Assembly: GCA_024635465.1 (NCBI GenBank)
Contig: JAGXIS010000029.1
Location: forward strand, 1-23,550
Source: Bacteroidota bacterium
GTDB taxonomy: Bacteria > Bacteroidota > Rhodothermia > Balneolales > Balneolaceae
DNA: 23,550 nucleotides
Direction of reading: 5' to 3'
This document shows, in pieces, positions 1-8,275 of the stretch. The number at the start of each line of letters is the position of its first letter. Position 1 is the first letter of the stretch. Both the position numbers and the translations under genes were made by a program. Below the pieces are notes generated by a model, which saw only the letters and a list, made by a program, of their open reading frames with translations, was not told the origin of the DNA and ran no database searches.

Positions 1-1070
1 GATTCACTTTTTAAAGAGTTTAATGCAAGGAGTCCTAAATTTTGTCCCTGAGCTTTAACTTTTTCAAAAGAGGGTTCTAGAAAAACTTCACCCGTCACAA
101 ACGATTTAATGGGTATAGAAGGGTGGGTTGTCATGAGTCCGCCTATATTTCCAATCGCAAAGATGGAGGTGCCGCCTAATCCTTCTACAATTAGTTCATC
201 ATCATGATGGATCCCATTTTCAATAGTTTCTCTTAAAAAGTGTGGAAAATCAGAAGAGATTTGAAGATTATTATTCCAGATTGTTTCGGGATGATTATCC
301 CAGGTAATAAGAGAGCCTAGAGTGGAGTCAGTTTCTACATCCAATGCCTGCATTACATTGATTATTGGATTTATTACAATTGGTTCCCGTGTATCCCCAA
401 GCATATCCAATGCCCCTTCTTTGTCAAAACTAAATCGAAAATAAGCCGGCTTCAAACGCTTCGTTGCCAATTCAATGGCATCCAATGTTCCCTTTTTTAC
501 TTATTCAAGATAATCCGGGTTCACTCCGGAAGTAAAGGTTGTAGGACCCCATAAACCAATCAGATCCGGTGCAGAATGTGTATGAGTTGAAGAAATGATG
601 ACGTAATCTATCCCCAAATCGGCAGGAATTCGTTTTCTGACAGAGATGATATCGTCACCGTTAAATCCGATAGCATCCAAAACAACCCAAGCAAAACGAG
701 TAACACCATCATCCAAAACCATCGCACGTGCCCAAAGGTCATCATTAACTCCCTGTGCAGGTTTACTGCTTTGAAATCCTGCCATCCAAACGGCATCAAA
801 ACTGCCTGAATCATTGATATCCTCATAAGTATCACCTTCGTCGGGATTGTATTGATAATTACCTAGAGTATCATTCCACCTATCGGTGATTTCCGGTGTG
901 ATCGAAATAGCTGAAAAACCGGCACTTATGACAACCTCACCCGGTGATTCCTGATTGACATCGATATGGTATCCCCTGTGACGATCCCGAAGATTAAAAA
1001 GGGCATAGATCAAAAATAAGAAGACGGCTGTCAATAGAATGGATACGAGAAACTTTACAAAGAGCTTCAT
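1..1070 (-). pseudogene. neutral/alkaline ceramidase-like protein, interrupted by an in-frame stop, 3' end outside window
   Basis: The first 189 codons (1070 to 504) begin with a hydrophobic anchor or signal (about residues 3-25) and continue into a domain like the N-terminal part of neutral/alkaline non-lysosomal ceramidases: AGFSAISITP near residue 51 and the His-rich STHTHSAPD near 161-169. Codon 190 is TAA (501-503). The same frame then stays open for another 166 codons to base 1 and keeps family-like sequence, including a WDNHPE segment and ISSDFPHFLRE, which resembles the ISADFPG region of ceramidases. The gene is therefore one reading frame with a single premature stop, not two genes. 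The cause may be a real nonsense mutation or a base error; TAT (Tyr) to TAA would be the simplest change. Family members hydrolyse the amide bond of ceramide-like lipids outside the cytoplasm. No Shine-Dalgarno motif precedes the ATG. The missing C-terminus lies beyond the left edge. Confidence 0.8.
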
Positions 1071-1157
1071 GAAAGGAGAGTTAAAAAGTTTAAGGCATAT
1101 ATATGATTAAAAGAGAATGTTCAGATGATTCAAATTTATGATTATGAAAGTACCATT

Positions 1158-1877
1158 TTAAAGCTCATCACTTATACACCTTACCGGTCTTGCGAATGCT
1201 TTATTGCTTCCAAAAGTTGAGCTCCCTTCACTCGAGTAACCTAATACTTCACCATTTCTGGGGCTGAACTGATCCCGAGCCCATATCCGTCCATCTTCTC
1301 CACGATACCGTAATTCGCCTCTCGCGGTGGCAAGTTCACCTGCGGAGTGAAGTCGTAATGTAGAATTAAATGCATCCGTCCGATTACCACCCCCCATTGC
1401 TCCTGATTCCCTGGAAGCTTCTCTAAATGTCCGTACCTCTTCAATATTCGGTAATCTCCAATCTTCACCCAACAAGAGTCGGCATGGGTCATTGGATTCT
1501 TGCCATAAACTGTTCTCATTGATGCTTGAATATTTCCATTGAGGTACAAGCTGAGAATCGCTATGATAGAACCCCTGTTTTCTATTGAATTGAAAATACC
1601 AACCGGCACGATCCGGGTCTGAATCAACAGAGGATTCCGGTTCTGCTGTTGCTCCCAGATTGACGGCTAACCATAATCTATCCCCACCGGGTCCCGGCCA
1701 CTCTGCTCTTACTGTTGGATAGGATCTTTCGTTGAATTGAGTAGAATTACTGGGGGTTACACCTTCTACAAAATTGTGTGATACGACAGTCGGCGTATCA
1801 ATGGAGCCCAAGATCAAAGAGCACGAAGTTATGAGCAGTGTACTGATTGCAATAATTAGAACTAACTTTAATTTCAT
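1158..1877 (-). CDS. surface lipoprotein with Fibrobacter-succinogenes-major-like domain
   Basis: This 239-residue protein starts with a lipoprotein signal peptide ending in the lipobox LITSC, with the acylated Cys at 19. The mature part has the pattern of the Fibrobacter succinogenes major paralogous domain/DUF1566-like surface proteins: LWLAVNLGAT near 68-77, GWYFQFNRKQG near 92-102, NDPCRLLLGEDWRLP near 129-143, and a C-terminal FARPVRC near 228-234. Cys132 and Cys234 could form a disulfide once exported. Such domains are usually found on outer-membrane-attached proteins, and no catalytic function is known to me. It lies 87 bases upstream of the ceramidase-like gene on the same strand and is divergent from the oxidoreductase at 2102. 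The ATG at 1875-1877 gives a complete lipoprotein signal, which fixes the start. Confidence 0.75.
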   Translation of the reverse strand: MKLKLVLIIAISTLLITSCSLILGSIDTPTVVSHNFVEGVTPSNSTQFNERSYPTVRAEWPGPGGDRLWLAVNLGATAEPESSVDSDPDRAGWYFQFNRKQGFYHSDSQLVPQWKYSSINENSLWQESNDPCRLLLGEDWRLPNIEEVRTFREASRESGAMGGGNRTDAFNSTLRLHSAGELATARGELRYRGEDGRIWARDQFSPRNGEVLGYSSEGSSTFGSNKAFARPVRCISDEL

Positions 1878-2101
1878 AGGTTCATTGAATGGCGAAATCA
1901 GAGATAATAACGATCAAGATAATCAGATCTCACTTGAATTCACAGGGTATCGATACTCAGGCTTCATTCAGATAAGCTATATTCGGGAAGAACCAATGAA
2001 TCAACAGAATAAGCTGTTCATAGCTTACTCAGTTATTTAGTATTTTTAATATCAATATTGCAATCAATGTAAAGAGAGTTTCATACAAAATATCAGATAA
2101 T
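1878..2101. promoter_or_regulatory. divergent intergenic region with TAAGCT inverted repeats
   Basis: This 224-base AT-rich gap lies between two divergently transcribed genes and must hold both promoters. TAAGCT-GTTCAT-AGCTTA (2010-2027) is a perfect 6-bp dyad. A third copy, TAAGCTAT at 1973-1980, forms an inverted repeat with ATAGCTTA at 2020-2027. These could be operator half-sites, but I cannot place a convincing promoter box. Confidence 0.3.
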
Positions 2102-3145
2102 ATGTCTCAAACAGTGAATACAGCAATTATTGGGTACGGGAAGTCTGCGAAACAATTTCACGTACCTCTACTCAAATCGGTTCCCGGATTCAAGGTTACG
2201 ACTGTACTTCAGAGGAGTAAAGATGACGCTTTACATGATTTTGATAAAATTAACATTGTTCGAAATCTGAAAGATCTGCTCAAGGATGATTCAATCGATT
2301 TAGTTATCATAACTACCCCAAACCATCTACATTATGAACAGGCATTTGATTGTTTAAGTGCTGGCAAACATGTGGTTGTTGAGAAACCATTTACAATATC
2401 TACAGATCAATCGGAGAAGTTAATTAGAGTTGCCCGGGAAAGAGGGAGAGTCTTGACTGTCTTTCAAAATAGAAGATGGGATGGAGATTATTTAACCTTG
2501 AAAAAAATTATTGAAGAAGGTTCACTTGGAAACATTTTGGAATTTGAATCCAGTTATAACCGCTTTAGAAGATTAAAAGAAGGGGAGGTCTGGAAAGAGT
2601 CGGCTTTGGACGGAAGTGGAATACTATACGATCTTGCTCCTCATTTAATAGATCAGGCACTACAGATATTTGGATTGCCGGAAGCTGTATTCGCCGATAT
2701 TCGATTTCAGCGTAATGGGAAAGCGGATGATTGGTTTTCGATCGAACTGTTTTATTCTAATCTGAAAGTGACATTAAAGGCTGGAATGTTAGTCTCTGAT
2801 CCAACCCCACGATTTATATTGAGGGGAGATCAAGGGGCATATGTAAAGTATGGTATGGATGTACAAGAGGGGCAACTCGCATCCGGTATGAACCCTGCTC
2901 AGAAAGGGTGGGGGGTTGAACCTGAATCTGATCATGGAATCCTTTACACGAATGTGGATGGGATTATTCAAGAGAAGCCAATCAAGACATTAAGTGGGAA
3001 TTATGCCGATTTTTATCTTGAACTAAGAGAAGCTATTGTAAATAAACAGGATCCGCCTGTTGAACCGGAATCCGCCAAAAATGTTATTAAGATTATTGAA
3101 AGAGCTATTGAGAGCAACAAAAGCCAGAAATCAATCCGGATTTAA
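2102..3145 (+). CDS. Gfo/Idh/MocA family NAD(P)-dependent oxidoreductase, YdgJ/scyllo-inositol dehydrogenase type
   Basis: This 347-residue cytoplasmic dehydrogenase has the two-domain Gfo/Idh/MocA layout. The N-terminal Rossmann fold carries the dinucleotide loop GYGKSAKQFH (11-20). It is followed by TTPNHLHYEQA (71-81) and the family EKP motif (94-96, catalytic Lys95). The C-terminal substrate domain carries YDLAPHLIDQA (176-186), where Asp177 and His181 correspond to the usual catalytic pair. The NRRWDGD (123-129), SGIxYDLAPHL and SYVKYG-like (AYVKYG) segments match E. coli YdgJ and related inositol dehydrogenases as I remember them, so NADP-dependent oxidation of a scyllo-inositol-like polyol is the best guess. 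Exact substrate calls in this family are unreliable. It is complete, with the start at ATG 2102 following AT-rich sequence without a Shine-Dalgarno motif. It is followed on the same strand by a secreted DUF1593 protein after 217 bases. Confidence 0.85.
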   Translation: MSQTVNTAIIGYGKSAKQFHVPLLKSVPGFKVTTVLQRSKDDALHDFDKINIVRNLKDLLKDDSIDLVIITTPNHLHYEQAFDCLSAGKHVVVEKPFTISTDQSEKLIRVARERGRVLTVFQNRRWDGDYLTLKKIIEEGSLGNILEFESSYNRFRRLKEGEVWKESALDGSGILYDLAPHLIDQALQIFGLPEAVFADIRFQRNGKADDWFSIELFYSNLKVTLKAGMLVSDPTPRFILRGDQGAYVKYGMDVQEGQLASGMNPAQKGWGVEPESDHGILYTNVDGIIQEKPIKTLSGNYADFYLELREAIVNKQDPPVEPESAKNVIKIIERAIESNKSQKSIRI

Positions 3146-3362
3146 CGTGATATTGAATTTATTTACTAATGGAATATTTTTACTTTTTGAAGTCTACGAT
3201 AAAGGTGGGCATTAGTATATGTATTTAACAAACAAGGTTCGTCATGACTGAAACTCTTGGCGTTTATTATAAAGTGAGTTCGTTAATTTACAATTTATAT
3301 AAAGATTTAAAATTAGGCCGTTCGGTGCAAATAGGTCATTTATACCCAAAAAGTTAAAAGTT
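3146..3362. other. intergenic gap, no feature resolved
   Basis: These 217 AT-rich bases separate two genes on the same strand. The length suggests that the DUF1593 gene has its own promoter. I see no convincing terminator hairpin, no small gene and no clear promoter boxes. Confidence 0.4.
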
Positions 3363-4814
3363 ATGAATTCACACAAATATATTATTTCCACTCTTTTAAT
3401 AGTCTTCATGTCAGGTACAGTTGATAACTCGATGGCTCAATCCACGGGATCAGACAAACACAGGCTCATTGTACTCACAGATATCGAAGCTGATCCCGAT
3501 GATGCACAGTCTCTGGTCCGCTTACTTCTCTATTCAAATGTAATAGATATAGAAGGAATCATTGCAACCACATCTACGCATCAAAGAGAAAGAGTTGTTC
3601 CGGAATCACTCCATAAAATCATTGATTCTTACGAAAAGATTCAGCCAAATTTGATTATGCATGAAGAGGGATTCCCATCTTCAGATGAACTTCATAACGT
3701 GGTAAAGCAAGGTTTGCCCCTATATGGGATGGAAGGAGTTGGTGAAGGACACGATTCCGAAGGCTCGGAATGGATCATCCAAGCTCTTGAAAAAAATGAT
3801 CCGAGACCATTGTGGGTTTCCGTTTGGGGTGGTCCTAACACACTTGCACAGGCATTGTGGAAGTTGAAAAATACTCGGCCTGATAGTGAAGTTGAAAGGC
3901 TTGTTAGTAAGTTAAGGGTTTATACAATTTCAGATCAGGATACATCGGCACCGTGGATGCGTCGGGTTTTTCCAAATCTATTCTACATCGTGAGTCCGGG
4001 AAGTTATTTTTCCGGTACGTGGATTGCTATCAATCGTCCATTCGAAGGTGCTAATAACGAAGTAATCAGTAATGATTGGATTGCTGAAAATATACAACAA
4101 GACCACGGGCCATTAGGTTTAGAATATCCTGACGTAGCTTATGGAGTGGAAGGGGATACGCCAGCCTTTTTATCCTTAATTCCAAATGGATTGAATAACG
4201 CTGGACATCCTAACGTTGGCGGATGGGGAGGGCGATATGAACTTTATACACCCGAAGTAGATCCCGCCGGTGCCCCCGGAATTCCCGAAAATACCCCAAA
4301 GGAAAGTAGAGATATTTGGACCGATGCTATAGACTCTTATCAGCCATACAGATATTCAGAATATGGACGACCGGTTCAACAAGATTCCACAATTTACTCC
4401 GGAAACCAGGTTTCTCTGTGGAGATGGAGAGAAGATTTTCAGAACGACTTTGCTGCCCGAATGGATTGGACCGTGATGGATTACGATGAAGCTAATCATC
4501 CACCGGTTGCATTATTAGTTCATGACGACTCTTTGACAGTGAAATCCGGTGATATCTTTGGTTTGAATGCGGATGGTAGTTACGATCCGGATGGGGATTC
4601 CATTAGCTATTTATGGTTTCAATACCCTGAAGCTGGTACATATGACGGAGTGATCTCTTTTGCACCGTATTCGCCGAATTTGTATCACATGCATACCATA
4701 CAGGCACCGGAAGTTGAGAGTACTCAAACCGCTCATTTTATTCTAAAAATAACTGACAAGGGGACACCGGCTTTATCGAGTTATAAGAGAGTCGTGGTTA
4801 CGATCGAACCATAA
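3363..4814 (+). CDS. secreted DUF1593 (Sde182-type) nucleoside-hydrolase-like protein
   Basis: This 483-residue exported protein has a signal peptide of about 25 residues ending near MAQS. The main domain (about 33-300) is a DUF1593/Sde182 nucleoside-hydrolase-like fold. TDIEADPDDAQS at 39-50 matches the Asp-rich calcium site of nucleoside hydrolases (DxDxxxDD-like), and SVWGGPNTLAQAL (153-165) is the second family signature. The C-terminal part, from about residue 380, contains a beta-rich segment with SYDPDGDSISYLW near 401-413, as in PKD/cadherin-like modules and the Sde182 C-terminal domain. Family members are known from polysaccharide-degrading bacteria and are sometimes annotated as cellulose-binding; catalysis on a glycoside or nucleoside is inferred from the metal-site motif only. 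It is likely periplasmic or surface-located. It follows the YdgJ-type dehydrogenase and is convergent with the acyltransferase gene. Confidence 0.82.
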   Translation: MNSHKYIISTLLIVFMSGTVDNSMAQSTGSDKHRLIVLTDIEADPDDAQSLVRLLLYSNVIDIEGIIATTSTHQRERVVPESLHKIIDSYEKIQPNLIMHEEGFPSSDELHNVVKQGLPLYGMEGVGEGHDSEGSEWIIQALEKNDPRPLWVSVWGGPNTLAQALWKLKNTRPDSEVERLVSKLRVYTISDQDTSAPWMRRVFPNLFYIVSPGSYFSGTWIAINRPFEGANNEVISNDWIAENIQQDHGPLGLEYPDVAYGVEGDTPAFLSLIPNGLNNAGHPNVGGWGGRYELYTPEVDPAGAPGIPENTPKESRDIWTDAIDSYQPYRYSEYGRPVQQDSTIYSGNQVSLWRWREDFQNDFAARMDWTVMDYDEANHPPVALLVHDDSLTVKSGDIFGLNADGSYDPDGDSISYLWFQYPEAGTYDGVISFAPYSPNLYHMHTIQAPEVESTQTAHFILKITDKGTPALSSYKRVVVTIEP

Positions 4815-4868
4815 ATAAATGAGGCGAATTCTTAACAAGAATCCCTTTCTAAGATTATCCACTTTATA

Positions 4869-4892
4869 TTAATGTTGATGTCTCAATATTAA
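4869..4892. terminator. possible hairpin terminator between convergent genes
   Basis: TTAATGTTGA-TGTC-TCAATATTAA can fold into a 10-bp hairpin with a 4-base loop. On the + strand all pairs form, with one G-U; on the minus strand there is one A-C mismatch. It overlaps the stop codon of the acyltransferase gene (4889-4891). There is no strong T tract, and the stem is AT-rich, so the call is tentative. Confidence 0.3.
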
Positions 4893-5566
4893 AACCGTTT
4901 GAATGGCTGTTCAACTGAATGTGCATCTTTAACCAATCGGATTAATACTTTCTGTAGATTTTTTTCAAGCAAAAGAGTGGTTTCTAATGGAGTCAAATCT
5001 TCCTGAATTTCTACGGGTTTTCCGATTTTAATAAAAAGTTCCGGCTTATCAAATTTTGATGAGTGGATATAGATCCCAATCGGCACGATATCGACTTCAG
5101 GGCATTTTTCTGCTATCCAAACGAGTCCTTTTTTGAAGTTGGGTTTATCTGTACTAAAAGGCACAATTTCACCTTCTGGATAGATAAAAAGTGATGCTTT
5201 GGGTCTTTTCATAGAATTGACCGCATATCGTAAAGAGGTGATGAGTGACTTTGAATTTTGCAGGTTGATAGAAAAGGTACCTATTTTTTGAAAAAATTTA
5301 TGCTCTCTCATCTGTTTGTCTTCCATCATGGCCCGTGCCTTTTGCTTCAGTATTTTCTGATTTAAAAGAAGTGGTATTAACCCATCCCACCAAGAGGTAT
5401 GATTCAGATAATAGATGGTTCTACTCGTTGAAGTGGGTTTATAGGATTGCTCTATCCAAACGTTTTGAAAGCGGCGCCAAAAAAGATTTCTCACATAAAG
5501 ATCAAAGAGGCTGATAAACCACTCAGATTCCTTAGCTGGGATAAATATCGGATTAGATTGTTTCAA
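4889..5566 (-). CDS. 1-acyl-sn-glycerol-3-phosphate acyltransferase-like (PlsC family)
   Basis: This is a 225-residue lysophospholipid-type acyltransferase. Visible family blocks are NHTSWWD at 55-61 (the HxxxxD catalytic motif, His56 and Asp61), FFQKIGTFSI at 91-100 (glycerophosphate-binding region) and YPEGE at 129-133 (the EGTR-like block, here EGEI). IVPIGI follows further on. It would transfer an acyl chain from an acyl donor to a lysolipid or other acceptor at the inner membrane; the actual acceptor is unknown. No ATG lies in frame before residue 80, so the start must be non-ATG: TTG at 5564-5566 gives the expected N-terminal length, and an in-frame ATT just upstream is possible. It lies 66 bases downstream of the RlmL-like gene on the same strand and may share its transcript. 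Confidence 0.8.
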   Translation of the reverse strand: MKQSNPIFIPAKESEWFISLFDLYVRNLFWRRFQNVWIEQSYKPTSTSRTIYYLNHTSWWDGLIPLLLNQKILKQKARAMMEDKQMREHKFFQKIGTFSINLQNSKSLITSLRYAVNSMKRPKASLFIYPEGEIVPFSTDKPNFKKGLVWIAEKCPEVDIVPIGIYIHSSKFDKPELFIKIGKPVEIQEDLTPLETTLLLEKNLQKVLIRLVKDAHSVEQPFKRF

Positions 5567-5632
5567 AATGAAGTAGTGATAATAACAGGTTGTCCGATTA
5601 ATTATAGGCTATTTAAAGAGTATTGGTTCTCT

Positions 5633-6793
5633 TTAATCCTTTTTACTGCCGGAATAGAGCTCAAACTCCAGAAGTCTGCACTCTAAAGTTGTATTGAAAA
5701 ATTGGGTCCTGCTGGCAGCCCTGAGCCCTATTTTTTTAGCCAAAGCCATGTTCGCTGTAAAAACGTATCCTGTTTTACCGGCACAATTCGACTTCATGAA
5801 ATCCCCAATTTCTTTATAAAGAGGCCTTAGATCTGTATCCTCTCCTAACCTCATACCATAGGGTGGGTTTACAACAACCACTCCATCACCATCCGGAATG
5901 TGGGTTTTGCTGATATCACAGCATTCAAATTCAATCAAGTGATCTACACCTGCTGTTTTCGCATTTTTTTGTGCAGATAAAACTGCCTGCGGATCATGAT
6001 CCGTTGCTATTATTTTCCCATCGATCTCTTTTAAGGCTGATTTTTTGGCTTCATCCCGAACCTTTTGATAAATCTCATCATCGTAACCTACCAAGTGCAT
6101 AAAACCAAAGTTATTTCTAACTGATGCCGGAGCCTTGTTAAGGGCAATAAATGCGGCTTCAATGGCGAGTGTACCACTGCCTGTCATCGGATTGATGAAA
6201 TGCATGCCCGGTTTCCAATTTGTTGATTGTACAATTGCTGCCGCCAATGATTCCTGCATAGGTGCCGCAGCTGTTGCAGTTCTATAATTTCTTCTGGAGA
6301 GTGATTCACCGGAAGTATCGATAAATATTCGCGCTACATCTTGATTCCAAAATAGAAAAAGAACACTTTTCTGGAGGTCCGAACCACTATCAGGACGTAC
6401 ATTTTTTTTATATCTGATGCGATCCACCACGGCATCTTTCACGACTAAATTAGCGAATTGATCATTTTCGATTGTGTGATGATCAACTCGTGAAGTAACG
6501 GAAAAATATCCCTCATGAGGGATCCACTCTTCCCAGGGTAATCGTTTCACCCAGTTACGCAGATCATCCGGTTTGTGAATAGGTTTTTCATCGATTAAGT
6601 AATGAACTCTGTGTGCAGTACGAAGCCAAAAATTTAGAGATATACAGTCGTTTAGTGTGGCTTCAATCTCGACTCCGGTTTCCCGAATTTCTTTTGGAGT
6701 AAAACCAAGTGCGATGATTTCTTCTTTCAAAGTAGGTGCAAGTCCGAGTGGACATGAAATATTTACGGTACTTTTTTGATTGAAATCAGCCAT
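5633..6793 (-). CDS. rlmL: THUMP-domain class I rRNA methyltransferase, RlmL (N-terminal half) type
   Basis: This 386-residue protein has the order of RlmL/YcbY N-terminal proteins. A short ferredoxin-like segment is followed by a THUMP RNA-binding domain (roughly 40-155), then a Rossmann methyltransferase domain. The SAM loop NPMTGSGTLAIEAA lies at about 201-214 and the catalytic NPPYGMRL at about 309-316. The family makes N2-methylguanosine at position 2445 of 23S rRNA. The protein lacks the second (RlmK) methyltransferase domain of the E. coli fusion, which is usual outside gammaproteobacteria. The start is placed at ATG 6791-6793. An in-frame ATG at 6871 would add 26 residues, but that stretch runs through the intrinsic terminator of the upstream FKBP gene. 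The gene is followed by the acyltransferase. Confidence 0.87.
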   Translation of the reverse strand: MADFNQKSTVNISCPLGLAPTLKEEIIALGFTPKEIRETGVEIEATLNDCISLNFWLRTAHRVHYLIDEKPIHKPDDLRNWVKRLPWEEWIPHEGYFSVTSRVDHHTIENDQFANLVVKDAVVDRIRYKKNVRPDSGSDLQKSVLFLFWNQDVARIFIDTSGESLSRRNYRTATAAAPMQESLAAAIVQSTNWKPGMHFINPMTGSGTLAIEAAFIALNKAPASVRNNFGFMHLVGYDDEIYQKVRDEAKKSALKEIDGKIIATDHDPQAVLSAQKNAKTAGVDHLIEFECCDISKTHIPDGDGVVVVNPPYGMRLGEDTDLRPLYKEIGDFMKSNCAGKTGYVFTANMALAKKIGLRAASRTQFFNTTLECRLLEFELYSGSKKD

Positions 6794-6856
6794 AACTCTT
6801 AAAAACGTGTAAGGTAATATTTGTTGAAGAATAAATTGGGAACCTGACCCAATATT

Positions 6857-6891
6857 AAAAAGGCTACCCAAAAAAATATTTTCAGGTAGCC
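6857..6891 (-). terminator. intrinsic terminator of the FKBP gene
   Basis: Read on the minus strand, GGCTACC (6891-6885) pairs with GGTAGCC (6868-6862). The A/T-rich loop can extend the stem, and TTTTT (6861-6857) follows directly. It begins 31 bases after the stop of the SlyD-type gene. This is a classic rho-independent terminator and also argues against the longer start of the downstream methyltransferase gene. Confidence 0.85.
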
Positions 6892-6922
6892 GATATCAGA
6901 TTGTTGACTTTACTGAGTAAAG

Positions 6923-7351
6923 TTATGCAACATTTACCAATTCAATATCAAATGTCAAATCTTCACCCGCTAATGGATGATTGGCATCTAATTTTAGTTC
7001 AGTTTCAGTAATATCAGCGATTCTGACAGGTACCGGTTGTCCATTCTCCTGATTTACTTGCAGTTGCATTCCAATTTGTGGCTCAATCTCTGTTGGAAGT
7101 TGATCTTTGGGTACAGCAATAAGCAAGTCTTCTCTTTTATCGCCATACGCTTCAGCACTTGGAATGTTGATTGTGGTAGAGTCGCCAACATTCATGCCGA
7201 TAACTGCTTTTTCAAATCCCGGAATGAGTTGACCTTCACCTAGTTTGAATTCCAGTGGTTCTTTTTCTTTTGATGAATCAAAAACTTCACCGTTTTTTAA
7301 GGTTCCCGTATAATGAACTTTTACGGTATTTCCTTCTTTTGTAATTGACAA
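6923..7351 (-). CDS. FKBP-type peptidyl-prolyl cis-trans isomerase, SlyD-like
   Basis: This 142-residue cytoplasmic protein has the SlyD/FkpB layout. An FKBP half-domain begins with VKVHYTGTLKNGEVFDSS (10-27), followed by the LGEGQLIPGFEKAVIGM segment (37-53). The insert-in-flap chaperone domain spans about residues 65-120. The second FKBP part has NHPLAGEDLTFDIEL at 125-139, a strong SlyD-family signature. It catalyses cis-trans isomerisation of X-Pro bonds and chaperones folding intermediates. The His/Cys-rich nickel-binding tail of E. coli SlyD is absent: the protein ends at VNVA. It has no signal peptide. It is monocistronic by appearance, with 123 bases upstream and a strong terminator downstream. 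Confidence 0.92.
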   Translation of the reverse strand: MSITKEGNTVKVHYTGTLKNGEVFDSSKEKEPLEFKLGEGQLIPGFEKAVIGMNVGDSTTINIPSAEAYGDKREDLLIAVPKDQLPTEIEPQIGMQLQVNQENGQPVPVRIADITETELKLDANHPLAGEDLTFDIELVNVA

Positions 7352-7474
7352 AATAGTCCTACAATTTTAATTATAAATTTAATGTATCCTTAAAGATAAC
7401 CTTTTTTTGATAGAATTGAGAATCAAATAGGGCTGATTGATGTGGAATACGACATTTTTAAAATTTCAGTTCGT

Positions 7475-8209
7475 TTAACGCCCCTCTAAATCTTCTGAAT
7501 TTTTGAAAAGTATTTTTTCCCTCTCTTCCGAATACTCATCCATTTTCGATTCTAACAGATATTCGATCTCTTTTTTCTCGTCAAGAGGGATTGAAGTAGA
7601 AAATTCACGAATTCCCTCATTTTGACTGTCTACATCAACCATGTATTCAATGGAAAGTGCTGAATCGCTAACCCAGTTCCAGGAAATGACTTTATCCCAT
7701 TCAATAATTCTGTCTAAGAGGAGAACTCCCTTTGATCGAAATTCAGGTACTACCTTAAAAAACCATGTAAAAATACCAAAACTCATTAATGAGATTCCGG
7801 ATGTCAATCTGATTCCGGTTACAGTTTGATCAGTGATTAATGAAGTTCTGTAAAAACCGAATAATATCAGGATAATAGCTAAGATATTTGGTGCATGATC
7901 AATCCAGAATGATCGATGCTGATAAAGTATCTTACTGCCCCTATTCTTTAATTTCCAAAGACGAGTTGTATATCCGAGAAAAAATCCGGTTATCATTGTA
8001 TAGATTCCCATCATGAAAGTTGCCGCTATGTTTTGAGGAAACAATCCCAATGAATAAAGGACCATCAGACAAGTAAAAACCAATAGAATAATGAGGGTCG
8101 AATTTAATACGACATATTTATTCAGTCGATCTAACGTGAACCAGGGATGGTTACCCCCGGTAAACCCGGTTATCAGGAAAAAGAGTAAAAAAAGGTTTAA
8201 TAACCACAT
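7475..8209 (-). CDS. five-TM integral membrane protein, unknown function (DUF5673-like?)
   Basis: This 244-residue protein is not assigned with confidence. It shows about five hydrophobic helices, near 2-16, 33-54, 61-82, 107-123 and 135-154. A soluble C-terminal domain follows (about 158-244), rich in Glu and Lys, ending in a probable helix. The segment GVLLLDRIIEWDKVISWNW (161-179) resembles the start of the PH-like cytosolic domain in DUF5673-type membrane proteins, in which a TM block precedes a PH-like module; this is an impression, not a proven match. The N-terminus is already a TM helix, so it is probably not cleaved. It is divergent from the DUF971 gene at 8276 and separated from the FKBP gene by 123 bases. 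Confidence 0.65.
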   Translation of the reverse strand: MWLLNLFLLFFLITGFTGGNHPWFTLDRLNKYVVLNSTLIILLVFTCLMVLYSLGLFPQNIAATFMMGIYTMITGFFLGYTTRLWKLKNRGSKILYQHRSFWIDHAPNILAIILILFGFYRTSLITDQTVTGIRLTSGISLMSFGIFTWFFKVVPEFRSKGVLLLDRIIEWDKVISWNWVSDSALSIEYMVDVDSQNEGIREFSTSIPLDEKKEIEYLLESKMDEYSEEREKILFKNSEDLEGR

Positions 8210-8237
8210 GCTTAGAACGTATTTTTAAAAAATGAAT

Positions 8238-8252
8238 GTTACTAATGGTAAC
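8238..8252. promoter_or_regulatory. small dyad in a divergent promoter region
   Basis: GTTAC-TAATG-GTAAC is a perfect 5-bp inverted repeat with a 5-base spacer. It sits roughly centrally in the 66-base gap between divergent genes starting at 8209 (minus) and 8276 (+). It could be an operator, but such a short dyad can arise by chance. Confidence 0.25.
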
Positions 8253-8275
8253 TGCGAACAGCAAACATATTTAAC

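Noticed and set aside
1774..2040. Open frame on the + strand across the lipoprotein gene start
   Set aside because: It lies antisense to the lipoprotein signal peptide and the intergenic region, with no recognisable protein features.
6794..6871. N-terminal extension of the RlmL-like protein
   Set aside because: The extra codons run through the FKBP terminator, and the THUMP protein begins naturally at the ATG at 6793.
7396..7435. TTTGAT...ATCAAA inverted repeat downstream of the five-TM gene
   Set aside because: The 6-bp A/T stem has no T tail in a useful direction and is expected by chance in AT-rich DNA.
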